From: Desulfobulbus sp.
GTDB taxonomy: Bacteria > Desulfobacterota > Desulfobulbia > Desulfobulbales > Desulfobulbaceae
Reading direction: 5' to 3'
Length of the DNA: 5,157 nt
NCBI GenBank assembly: GCA_011051825.1
Contig: DRKH01000143.1
Coordinates: forward strand, 1 to 5,157
In this document: positions 1 through 5,157 of the stretch, piece by piece
Position numbering within the stretch: position 1 is the stretch's first letter
Layout: each line of letters begins with the position of its first letter
Notes under the pieces: model-generated
Told to the model about the DNA's origin: nothing
Database searches by the model: none
The model's input: the letters and a program-made list of their open reading frames with translations, nothing else
Translations under genes and position numbers: made by a program

Positions 1-30
1 ACGGGTTGCTCCGGCTTGAGCATTCTCCGT

Positions 31-1713
31 CTAGATCATTCTTCCCAATACTTCATCAACGGCCTTTGCCTGATGCATTCTTGCCTTGAGGAAGTCCTCG
101 GTCAGATGATCGGCGTTAAGATGAATCAGGTCGGCAAGTTTTTCAATCTCCGACCCATCGGCCATGTCCACAACTTTTTCCAGGTTCTCTGCAAAATCCA
201 GCACAATCTTTCTACTCTCACCGGACGTGGACATGATCTCGGCATAGGTCCGCGGATTCTGCGAATGGACCCTGGCCATGGCCAGGATCGGGTACAGGGA
301 GGTCAGGGTGCAGTGGCCGGCTATATCTTCAGCCGTAATGTTATTCATATCAAGGGTCATGGCCAGGGCAACGGAAATCACGGTCGGCAGTTTCTGGCCG
401 ATGCCCATGAGCAGATCATGTTTCTCTGCCGAATCGTGGTAAATATCCGCACCATGCTTATACAGAAAGGCCTCGAATTCACCGCAGAAGCGGCCGCTTC
501 TGGCCGTGCGGACCACAACTGCGTTCTTATCCTTCATGGTCGCGGCCTGCGGACCCCAGAGATTATGCACCAGCATGACCTCTACCCCGGGCGACGTGAC
601 GGCAAGCGCCCGCTCAACCGTGGTTGCAGATTCACCGGCCAGCAGGATCAAGGCCTTGCCGTCACTGAGCAAAGGCGCATAGGCGGAAATGGTATCAACC
701 GTTGCCGAGATCGGCACACAGATGACAAGAACATCCACCTGCGGAATCATTCTCTCGGGACGCAGTGGTGTTGAGCGACCACTCAACAAAACCCGGTAGC
801 CTTCCCGCTCCAGCCGGTCGGCAAACCACCTGCTCATGGCACCGGTTCCGATGAATCCGAACGACTTGATATACTTGGTTCGCATGTCAACCCGCGGAAA
901 GCTGCCGAGAAGGCGCAGGGCGTCGGGCTGCCCGATCACCCTGTTTTCAATGCGGGTTACCGCGCTCTTGATCACCTCATCCTGGATATGGCCCTCGACC
1001 TCAATGTATACCTGCAGTTTCTGGGTTTTGATGTCGTTTTCGGAACGCAGATCAAGGATATTTATGCCCCGGCGGGTAAATTCGCTCAGGATGTCCACCA
1101 GCATACCGACCCGGTCATCAAGGGGCTCGGATATCAAGGCCGTGGCATCATATCCGGTCGGCACGGCAAGCTCAGGCCCGAGAACGGCGTAACGTGTCCG
1201 GTTATGGGGCGCCACATCCCGTTCCAGAACCACAAGACCAAGGGAACAGAGCAGTTCCTCACCGTCAAGGACACCATACCCGGAACGCTGTTCCTCGGGA
1301 AGCTCCTCAATGGTCTGTTCAACATCGTGCACGCCCAAAAGGGTGACATCCGGCAGGATATTGCCGAGATACTCCTCGCACTGTTTGAATACAGCCTGAC
1401 TGCCGATCAATGTCCGGAGATCGGATACCTTTTCCCCGGCCTGCAGGGCTCCAAGGGACACATTGGACGGTAAAACGATATTATCAATCCAGTAACCGGA
1501 TTTTATCTTCTCAAAAAGTCGGAAATACGGTTTATTCTCACCCTCACGGGTATTATATACAGGGACAATGACCAAATCGGCGTTGCCGCCGACAAAGGCC
1601 TCAAGCAGGGCCTTGGTGTGAGGATAGAGTTCTATGGCCGCACCGGTGGCGTATCGGGTGGCGGCCAGCCATGCGTGGGATTTTCTCGGTCCTAAAGTTG
1701 CAACGGTTAACAT
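31..1713 (-). CDS. PheA-like / ACT / TyrA-like fusion protein (prephenate dehydratase-dehydrogenase family)
   Basis: The family acts in the cytoplasm on prephenate: PheA makes phenylpyruvate and TyrA makes 4-hydroxyphenylpyruvate with NAD. Counting 560 residues from the ATG at 1713, a prephenate dehydratase-like domain spans about 2-179, with GPRKSH (8-13), VPVYNTREG (50-58) and NRTRY (171-175) where the family has GPxGTFS, VPxENS and a TRF motif. An ACT domain follows at about 192-262. The TyrA part starts near 281 with a Rossmann motif (GTGAMS, 289-294), then CVPIS, then VHNLWGP (382-388), which keeps the expected catalytic His (383), then a helical dimerisation region to the end. There is no chorismate mutase domain. 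The frame extends to an ATG at 1827 (598 residues). I prefer 1713 because the family fold starts exactly there (MLTVATLGP) and the 38 extra residues resemble nothing; neither start has a good Shine-Dalgarno. The fold assignment is firm. Activity is uncertain because ENS, ESRP and several TyrA pocket residues are altered. Confidence 0.85.
   Translation of the reverse strand: MLTVATLGPRKSHAWLAATRYATGAAIELYPHTKALLEAFVGGNADLVIVPVYNTREGENKPYFRLFEKIKSGYWIDNIVLPSNVSLGALQAGEKVSDLRTLIGSQAVFKQCEEYLGNILPDVTLLGVHDVEQTIEELPEEQRSGYGVLDGEELLCSLGLVVLERDVAPHNRTRYAVLGPELAVPTGYDATALISEPLDDRVGMLVDILSEFTRRGINILDLRSENDIKTQKLQVYIEVEGHIQDEVIKSAVTRIENRVIGQPDALRLLGSFPRVDMRTKYIKSFGFIGTGAMSRWFADRLEREGYRVLLSGRSTPLRPERMIPQVDVLVICVPISATVDTISAYAPLLSDGKALILLAGESATTVERALAVTSPGVEVMLVHNLWGPQAATMKDKNAVVVRTARSGRFCGEFEAFLYKHGADIYHDSAEKHDLLMGIGQKLPTVISVALAMTLDMNNITAEDIAGHCTLTSLYPILAMARVHSQNPRTYAEIMSTSGESRKIVLDFAENLEKVVDMADGSEIEKLADLIHLNADHLTEDFLKARMHQAKAVDEVLGRMI
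928..1140 (-). other. ACT regulatory domain
   Basis: The domain lies between the dehydratase-like and dehydrogenase parts, the usual position of the phenylalanine-sensing ACT domain after PheA. It shows the expected order: a beta strand (ALISEP), then DDRVGMLVDILSEF for the first helix, RGINILDL for the second strand, LQVYIEVEGH for the third and a closing helix. The GALV ligand motif of PheA is nearly kept as GMLV. The ESRP motif is replaced by RSEN, so phenylalanine feedback as known from PheA cannot be assumed. Confidence 0.75.
1177..1710 (-). other. Prephenate dehydratase-like domain (divergent)
   Basis: This is the N-terminal periplasmic-binding-like fold of the fusion protein. Recognisable landmarks are the opening LGP, an IVPVYNTREG segment matching the family's VPxENSxxG, and HNRTRYAVLG matching the catalytic TRF region near the end of the domain. 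The Thr and Arg of TRF are kept and Phe is replaced by Tyr. The Glu-Asn-Ser triad is replaced by Tyr-Asn-Thr, and the Gly-Thr-Phe-Ser loop by Arg-Lys-Ser-His. The domain may therefore have weak or no dehydratase activity and serve as a sensor or structural part. That is inference from alignment by eye. Confidence 0.7.
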
Positions 1714-1806
1714 GGAAACCGGTCGGTGTGGGTTGATCAAAACCGGGAAACGACCGGAGCCCGGCTCCCGTTCCTTTCCCCGTTCCTGCAAAACGGATAA
1801 GATCGT

Positions 1807-1835
1807 ATCATAGAATATATGGATCATTTATTAAA
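1807..1835 (-). promoter_or_regulatory. Possible sigma-70-type promoter for the PheA/TyrA-like gene
   Basis: On the minus strand, TATGAT (1812-1807) matches the -10 consensus at five of six bases. With a 17-base spacer, the -35 position (1835-1830) reads TTTAAT, which matches only three of six. Transcription would start near 1800, inside the longer reading frame. That would favour the ATG at 1713 as the translation start, with a leader of roughly 85 bases. AT-rich DNA gives such matches by chance, so this is tentative. Confidence 0.25.
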
Positions 1836-1838
1836 CCA

Positions 1839-1844
1839 TAAAAT
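1839..1844 (+). promoter_or_regulatory. Possible -10 box for the helicase gene
   Basis: TAAAAT on the plus strand matches the -10 consensus at five of six bases, but no credible -35 box lies 16-18 bases upstream. If used, it would place the transcript start about ten bases before the ATG at 1860, giving an almost leaderless message. That would fit the lack of a Shine-Dalgarno there. This is weak evidence from a single hexamer. Confidence 0.15.
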
Positions 1845-1859
1845 CACCCCTCCGGCCGC

Positions 1860-4772
1860 ATGAAGGCTGAAACCGGAACAGTGGCGGAGTATGTACGGGC
1901 CTTCAAGTTGTCCGACCGGTTCGGACCGCAGATTGTCGCCCATAAACGATTTCCGCCAAAAGAGGGGACCGGGATCAGACCCGACCAGCTTCTCCCCCCG
2001 GAGCTGACCGAACTTCTTGCCCGGATCGGGATATCTGAACTCTACAGCCACCAGTACCAGGCGATCCAACGGATCCAAAATAAAGAAAACGTGCTGGTGG
2101 CCACTCCAACGGCAAGCGGCAAAAGCCTCATCTACAACCTTCCGGTTTTTCAGGAATTACTCAAGAATCCACAGGCAAGAGCCCTCTACCTCTTCCCCCT
2201 CAAGGCCCTTGCTCAGGACCAGTTTAAAACCATAAACCGGTTCGGCCAGTTGCTGCCTGATCATTTTTCAGCCATCAATCGGCAACCGGCGATGGTTTAC
2301 GACGGAGACACCAGCAGCTACCACAGAAAAAAAATAAGGGACCATGTACCGGCAATTCTCATTTCCAACCCCGACATGCTCCACCTGTCGATGCTGCCCT
2401 ACCATCATCTCTGGGGAACACTGTTTGCCAACCTGACCCATATAGTTCTTGATGAAGTGCACACTTACCGCGGTGTTTTCGGCGCCCACATGGCCTGGGT
2501 GATCCGAAGACTTCGCCGGATATGCACCCTGTACGGCAGCGATCCTGTTTTTATCCTTTCCTCGGCCACCATCGGTAACCCGAAGGAACTCGGATCCAGG
2601 CTGCTCTCCGCCCCGGTTCGAGTCATCACCGACTCAGGGGCCCCGCAGCCGGAAAAGAATGTGATTTTACTCAACCCGCTGGATTCGGCACCGACTGCGG
2701 CGACAATGCTTTTAGAATCCGCCATCCATCGCAGACTGCGAACCATTGTCTACACCCAATCCCGCAAGATGACCGAACTCATCACCATCTGGTGCGAGAA
2801 ACGTTTAAAGGAGAATGCAGGCTGTATCGCCTCTTACCGGGCCGGATTTTTGGCCGAAGACCGCCGCCGGATTGAACGGCAACTCGCGAACGGGGAGCTG
2901 CTGGGCGTTATCTCGACTTCGGCCCTGGAGCTGGGGATAGACATAGGCGGGTTGGATATCTGCCTGCTGGTCGGCTATCCCGGCTCAATGATGGCCACCC
3001 GGCAGCGGGCCGGCAGAGTTGGCCGCGACGGCCGCCAATCCCTTGTTATTTTGATCGCCCACGAGGATGCCCTTGACCAGCATTTCATGCGCAACCCGGA
3101 CGATTTTTTTAAGCGCAGCGTAGAGTCGGTCGCCCTCGACCCTGACAACGAAAACATAGCCGCCCGGCACCTGGTCTGCGCCGCTGCTGAAAACCCGCTG
3201 ACAACTCAAGATGAGCTGTTCAGCCGGGACGGATACAGCCCGCTGCTTTCCGCGCTTGTGTCCAGGGGCAGGCTCCTTCAGACGGCCGACGGTACCACCT
3301 GGTTTTCCGCCCGCAAATATCCGCAGCGGAGGGTCAACCTGCGGGGTTCAGGCGATCGCTTCATTTTGTACAGTGCGGCAGACCGTACCGTTCTTGGCGA
3401 GGTTGACGGATTCCGGGCCTGTACCGAGTGTCATGAAGGGGCAATCTATCTGCACATGGCCGGAACCTGGCTGGTCACTTCTCTGGACCTTGAGGCACGG
3501 GAAATCCTGGTTCAGCCTGTCCGACCCGGCTATTACACCCGGGCCATGGTTGACAAGGATACGGAAATCCTGGCCACTGAGCAGGTACTTCCCTGTGGCG
3601 CAGGAACACTCTCTTTCGGCCGTGTACGAGTCACGGAACACATCAGCGGATATCATAAAATTCTCACCGGCAGACAACAGGTAATCGCCCGTCTGCCCCT
3701 GGATCTGCCGCCGCAGATTTTTGAAACCAAAGGGTTATGGCTGGAAATTCCCCTGGGACTGCAGAACGAGCTGGAAGAGAAGAAAATCCACTTCATGGGA
3801 AGTATCCACGCACTGGAACACGCAATAATCGGAACCATGCCGCTGCTTATCCTCTGTGACCGCAATGACATCGGCGGCATTTCCCATCCCCGGCATGAAC
3901 AACTGCAGAACCCCGCCATTTTTATCTATGATGGTTATGCCGGCGGCATCGGCCTGTGCGAGAAGGCTTTTTCCCTGGCTCACGATCTGCTGCAGCAGAC
4001 CATGCACATCGTGAACGGCTGCGATTGTGACCTCGGCTGTCCCTCCTGTGTGCATTCGCCGAAATGCGGCTCCGGCAACAGGCCCATTGACAAACAGGGC
4101 TGCATGCTGCTGCTTGCCGGACTGCTCAAACCCGGCAGCTCAACAATACGGCACGGAAAAGATCCGGTCAGACCCCTTCAGCCGAAGCCGGTTGTCGTCA
4201 GGACAGAACCTCCCCGGAAATATGGTGTTTTTGATCTGGAAACAAAGAGATCCGCCAAAGAGGTCGGCGGCTGGCACCGGGCCGACCGGATGGGCATTTC
4301 CATGGCAGTGGTTTACGATGGTCTGGAGGATAGATTTTACTCCTATGAGGAGGATGAGGTCCCCGGCCTCCTCGAACATCTTTTCCGCCTTGAGCTGGTG
4401 GTAGGATTCAACAATAAACGATTCGACAACAAGGTGTTGTCGGCTTATACAACAAAAAAACTCTCGGCCCTCCCCTCTCTCGACATCCTGGAAGAGATCA
4501 CCGGTCAACTCGGCTACAGGTTAAGTCTGGATCGACTGGCCGAACATACCCTGGGGTTGAAAAAAAGCAGCAACGGCCTCCAGGCACTGCAATGGTATCG
4601 GCAGGGAGAAATAGAAAAGATACGAACCTACTGCAGGAAGGATGTGGAGATAACCAGGGATCTCTTCCTGCACGGGCTCCGGCAGCAGTATCTGCTCTTT
4701 CAGAACAAGGCCAAAAAAGTAGTGCGGCTGCCGGTAAATTTTTCCAGGACCATTCAAAAACTCTGCAGCTAG
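1860..4772 (+). CDS. MrfA/YprA/Hrq1-type DEAH-like helicase fused to a DEDDy 3'-5' exonuclease domain
   Basis: A probable DNA-repair motor and nuclease in one 970-residue cytoplasmic chain. Helicase motifs appear in order: LYSHQYQAI (61-69, Q-like), Walker A ATPTASGKS (81-89), FPLKALAQDQ (112-121), SNPDML (169-174), DEVH (198-201), SAT (235-237), TIVYTQSRK (295-303), SALELGIDIGG (354-364) and QRAGRVGRDG (382-391). A winged-helix-like part and the family-specific GAIYLH region (527-532) follow. The MZB/DUF1998-type end has a cysteine cluster (C721, C723, C727, C730, C736). After a proline-rich linker (about 757-785), a ribonuclease H-like domain carries FDLE (D792, E794), NNKRFD (D856) and YCRKD (Y924, D928), a complete DEDDy set. 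B. subtilis MrfA and MrfB are separate proteins acting on mitomycin C lesions; the role here is inferred from them. The ATG at 1860 is the only nearby start in frame after the TAA at 1839, and it lacks a Shine-Dalgarno. No key residue appears missing. Confidence 0.95.
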   Translation: MKAETGTVAEYVRAFKLSDRFGPQIVAHKRFPPKEGTGIRPDQLLPPELTELLARIGISELYSHQYQAIQRIQNKENVLVATPTASGKSLIYNLPVFQELLKNPQARALYLFPLKALAQDQFKTINRFGQLLPDHFSAINRQPAMVYDGDTSSYHRKKIRDHVPAILISNPDMLHLSMLPYHHLWGTLFANLTHIVLDEVHTYRGVFGAHMAWVIRRLRRICTLYGSDPVFILSSATIGNPKELGSRLLSAPVRVITDSGAPQPEKNVILLNPLDSAPTAATMLLESAIHRRLRTIVYTQSRKMTELITIWCEKRLKENAGCIASYRAGFLAEDRRRIERQLANGELLGVISTSALELGIDIGGLDICLLVGYPGSMMATRQRAGRVGRDGRQSLVILIAHEDALDQHFMRNPDDFFKRSVESVALDPDNENIAARHLVCAAAENPLTTQDELFSRDGYSPLLSALVSRGRLLQTADGTTWFSARKYPQRRVNLRGSGDRFILYSAADRTVLGEVDGFRACTECHEGAIYLHMAGTWLVTSLDLEAREILVQPVRPGYYTRAMVDKDTEILATEQVLPCGAGTLSFGRVRVTEHISGYHKILTGRQQVIARLPLDLPPQIFETKGLWLEIPLGLQNELEEKKIHFMGSIHALEHAIIGTMPLLILCDRNDIGGISHPRHEQLQNPAIFIYDGYAGGIGLCEKAFSLAHDLLQQTMHIVNGCDCDLGCPSCVHSPKCGSGNRPIDKQGCMLLLAGLLKPGSSTIRHGKDPVRPLQPKPVVVRTEPPRKYGVFDLETKRSAKEVGGWHRADRMGISMAVVYDGLEDRFYSYEEDEVPGLLEHLFRLELVVGFNNKRFDNKVLSAYTTKKLSALPSLDILEEITGQLGYRLSLDRLAEHTLGLKKSSNGLQALQWYRQGEIEKIRTYCRKDVEITRDLFLHGLRQQYLLFQNKAKKVVRLPVNFSRTIQKLCS
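4020..4070 (+). other. Cysteine cluster of the MrfA/Hrq1 C-terminal domain
   Basis: Residues 721-737 read as a tight C-x-C-x3-C-x2-C-x5-C-G pattern (C721, C723, C727, C730, C736). This is the hallmark of the MZB/DUF1998 region of MrfA/Hrq1 helicases, where four cysteines bind a zinc ion. It shows that the helicase part is complete to its normal end before the nuclease domain begins. Which four of the five cysteines bind metal cannot be told from sequence alone. Confidence 0.8.
4215..4694 (+). other. DEDDy-type exonuclease domain (MrfB/YprB-like RNase H fold)
   Basis: Residues 786-945 form a ribonuclease H-like fold. Exo I is VFDLET (D792, E794), Exo II is VVGFNNKRFD (D856), and Exo III is YCRKDVEITRDLF, where Tyr924 and Asp928 fit the YxxxD form of the DEDDy subclass. 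LPSLDIL (871-877) and the LGLKKSSNGLQAL segment (898-910) are typical of YprB-like and PolB-exo-like nucleases. All four metal-binding acids are present, so an active two-metal 3'-5' exonuclease is expected. The protein ends about 25 residues after the domain, leaving no room for the TPR-like region I recall in B. subtilis MrfB. Confidence 0.85.
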
Positions 4773-4775
4773 CCC
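4761..4775 (+). repeat. Imperfect 15-base direct repeat, left copy
   Basis: CTCTGCAGCTAGCCC here and CTCTGCAGCCAGCCC at 5060-5074 match at 14 of 15 bases. This copy covers the last three codons and the TAG stop of the helicase-nuclease gene. The one differing base decides the stop: T here gives TAG, and C in the other copy gives CAG. The two copies flank the inverted repeat region, overlapping its right edge. Confidence 0.6.
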
Positions 4776-4826
4776 CATAGCCGTCAAGCTAAGGAGAATA
4801 CAACGACATATCAATCGATTGCGCCA

Positions 4827-4852
4827 CGTAGAGCCCGCCCCCGGAGTCTACG
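4827..4852. repeat. Small hairpin
   Basis: CGTAGA (4827-4832) and TCTACG (4847-4852) are exact reverse complements around a 14-base, very GC-rich loop. The stem is only six pairs, and I give it weight only because it lies inside the larger inverted repeat. Confidence 0.3.
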
Positions 4853-4901
4853 CTTACCTGCGGGCGATTGGTGGCAAAAAGATCAACCGGTTTTGTGTAA
4901 G

Positions 4902-4918
4902 GGTGGGCACCGCCCACC
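4902..4918. repeat. GGTGGGC/GCCCACC palindrome, copy 1
   Basis: Seven-base arms GGTGGGC and GCCCACC enclose ACC. Preceded by GTAAG, the stretch resembles a repeat core (GTAGGGTGGGCA-TGCCCACC) that I recall from intergenic DNA of many bacteria. A related palindrome lies about 100 bases downstream. There is no T-run after it, so it is not a plain terminator. Confidence 0.5.
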
Positions 4919-5002
4919 AGCAGAAAGTGGGTTATAATAATAGCTGCTTCGCCGAAAGGACGTTGTTCCATATAGAGTGCATGGGGTTCGGCAGCTTTTT
5001 TT

Positions 5003-5017
5003 GTGGGCAATGCCCAC
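5003..5017. repeat. GTGGGCA/TGCCCAC palindrome, copy 2
   Basis: Arms GTGGGCA and TGCCCAC surround a single A. The flanks are T-rich: seven T before, and CCTTTTT after. Compared with copy 1, the longer flank match (GGGTGGGCA) lies on the minus strand, so the two copies face each other. The trailing T-run could give weak termination of plus-strand transcripts, 230 bases after the helicase stop, but the stem is short. Confidence 0.5.
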
Positions 5018-5059
5018 CCTTTTTGCTTCTGCCAATGACATCTATTCTTGGCTTGACGG

Positions 5060-5074
5060 CTCTGCAGCCAGCCC
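5060..5074 (+). repeat. Imperfect 15-base direct repeat, right copy
   Basis: CTCTGCAGCCAGCCC pairs with the left copy at 4761-4775 (14 of 15 bases). A shorter third match, CTCTGCAG, follows at 5111-5118. In the frame in which the left copy ends the helicase gene, this copy stays open to the window end, because CAG replaces the TAG stop. Confidence 0.55.
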
Positions 5075-5100
5075 GCAGAGCGGTGGAACAAGCCCACTCT

Positions 5101-5125
5101 CGCAGCACCACTCTGCAGTGCTGCG
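5101..5125. repeat. CGCAGCAC/GTGCTGCG hairpin
   Basis: Eight-base perfect arms CGCAGCAC (5101-5108) and GTGCTGCG (5118-5125) enclose a nine-base loop that contains CTCTGCA. No T-run follows. It lies outside the long inverted repeat and is followed at once by another hairpin, so the repeat cluster continues towards the right edge of the window. Confidence 0.45.
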
Positions 5126-5134
5126 TTGCATCCG

Positions 5135-5147
5135 GGCGCTCAGCGCC
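5135..5147. repeat. GGCGCT/AGCGCC hairpin near window end
   Basis: Arms GGCGCT and AGCGCC surround a single C, so the RNA form would be a five-pair GC stem with a TCA loop, followed by ATTTTC. It could be a weak terminator on the plus strand or simply part of the repeat unit. The window ends ten bases later, so its context is unseen. Confidence 0.35.
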
Positions 5148-5157
5148 ATTTTCGGAT

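Larger units (their letters stand above)
1714..1859. promoter_or_regulatory. Divergent control region between the two genes
   Basis: This stretch must carry the promoters of both genes unless one is transcribed from elsewhere. It is locally AT-rich around 1800-1845, unlike the GC-rich coding DNA on either side. If the minus gene starts at 1827, the two ATG codons are only 32 bases apart; if it starts at 1713, the gap is 146 bases. A strong Shine-Dalgarno-like GGAGGGG lies on the minus strand at 1853-1847. It is ideally spaced (7 bases) before an ATG at 1839, but that ATG is followed after one codon by TAA TAA and then by the ATG at 1827 in the same frame. The plus gene has no Shine-Dalgarno before its ATG at 1860. 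Confidence 0.5.
4779..5061 (+). repeat. Long-range inverted repeat (17-pair stem with two G-U pairs)
   Basis: AGCCGTCAAGC at 4779-4789 is the exact reverse complement of GCTTGACGGCT at 5051-5061. The pairing extends inward to 4795/5045. The only two departures (4790-5050 and 4794-5046) are T-G and G-T, which pair as G-U in plus-strand RNA but would be A-C mismatches in the minus-strand transcript. The arms enclose 249 bases that hold smaller hairpins. They could be terminal inverted repeats of a small element or the closing stem of a folded RNA read from the helicase side. Confidence 0.65.
4773..5157. repeat. Gene-free repeat-rich tail, probable small non-autonomous element or structured RNA
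   Basis: This 385-base stretch has no convincing gene. It holds a long-range inverted repeat, a direct repeat and at least five short hairpins. Two of the hairpins share the GTGGGC/GCCCAC palindrome, a type I recall as a common intergenic repeat in environmental bacterial genomes. A 102-codon minus-strand frame (4789-5097) crosses it, but its peptide (short GGAHP and GWALPT-like phrases) is what these repeats give when translated. The window ends inside the region, so its right limit is unknown. Confidence 0.55.

Noticed and set aside
16..774. Long plus-strand open frame of 252 codons
   Set aside because: It lies opposite the TyrA-like coding sequence, has no family resemblance and is explained by the GC-rich codon pattern of the real gene.
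988..1473. Plus-strand open frame of 161 codons
   Set aside because: It is antisense to the dehydratase-like and ACT domains, whose motifs show that the minus strand is the coding one.
3211..3684. Second plus-strand frame of 157 codons inside the helicase
   Set aside because: The helicase frame continues unbroken with family motifs through this stretch, so this is an out-of-frame shadow.
5003..5025. Rho-independent terminator for the helicase gene
   Set aside because: The stem is short, two C separate it from a five-base T-run, and it lies 230 bases past the stop codon. It matches a repeat palindrome better than a dedicated terminator.
4789..5097. Minus-strand frame of 102 codons
   Set aside because: It runs through inverted repeats and palindromes, lacks a recognisable domain or a good ribosome site, and its peptide resembles translated intergenic repeats. 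I treat it as spurious.
5121..5147. Possible integron attC-like site near GCGTTGCAT
   Set aside because: The core does not fit GTTRRRY (the bases after GTT are GCA), and no partner RYYYAAC site or integrase is present.
1..5157. CRISPR array, tRNA or rRNA genes, insertion sequence or prophage
   Set aside because: I saw no regularly spaced repeats, no cloverleaf or rRNA signatures, and no transposase, integrase or phage protein on either strand.

Overview
This window holds two large, divergently transcribed genes and a gene-free, repeat-rich tail. Both genes look bacterial chromosomal, with moderately high GC and no phage, plasmid or transposase genes. The overall style (a prephenate dehydratase/dehydrogenase-type fusion beside a large MrfA-type helicase) reminds me of Desulfobacterota such as Desulfobulbales. 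That placement is inference, because there is no rRNA or other marker gene here.

Layout. Bases 31-1713 (minus strand, possibly starting at 1827) encode a fusion of a PheA-like prephenate dehydratase domain, an ACT regulatory domain and a TyrA-like prephenate dehydrogenase domain. Several signature residues of the textbook enzymes are replaced, so its activities are uncertain. Bases 1714-1859 are the divergent control region. Bases 1860-4772 (plus strand) encode a 970-residue protein. It joins a complete MrfA/YprA/Hrq1-type superfamily 2 helicase, with its C-terminal cysteine cluster, to an intact DEDDy-type 3'-5' exonuclease domain. In Bacillus subtilis the helicase MrfA and the exonuclease MrfB (YprA and YprB) are separate proteins that act together in repair of mitomycin C damage. 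Here the equivalent functions sit on one chain, which is the most notable finding.

Bases 4773-5157 contain no convincing gene. They hold a long-range inverted repeat of 17 pairs (two of them G-U on the plus strand), an imperfect 15-base direct repeat that overlaps the helicase stop codon, and several short hairpins. Two of these are related GTGGGC/GCCCAC palindromes. This looks like a small non-autonomous repeat element or a structured RNA.

The two genes have no obvious functional link (aromatic amino acid metabolism versus DNA repair). They share only the divergent control region.
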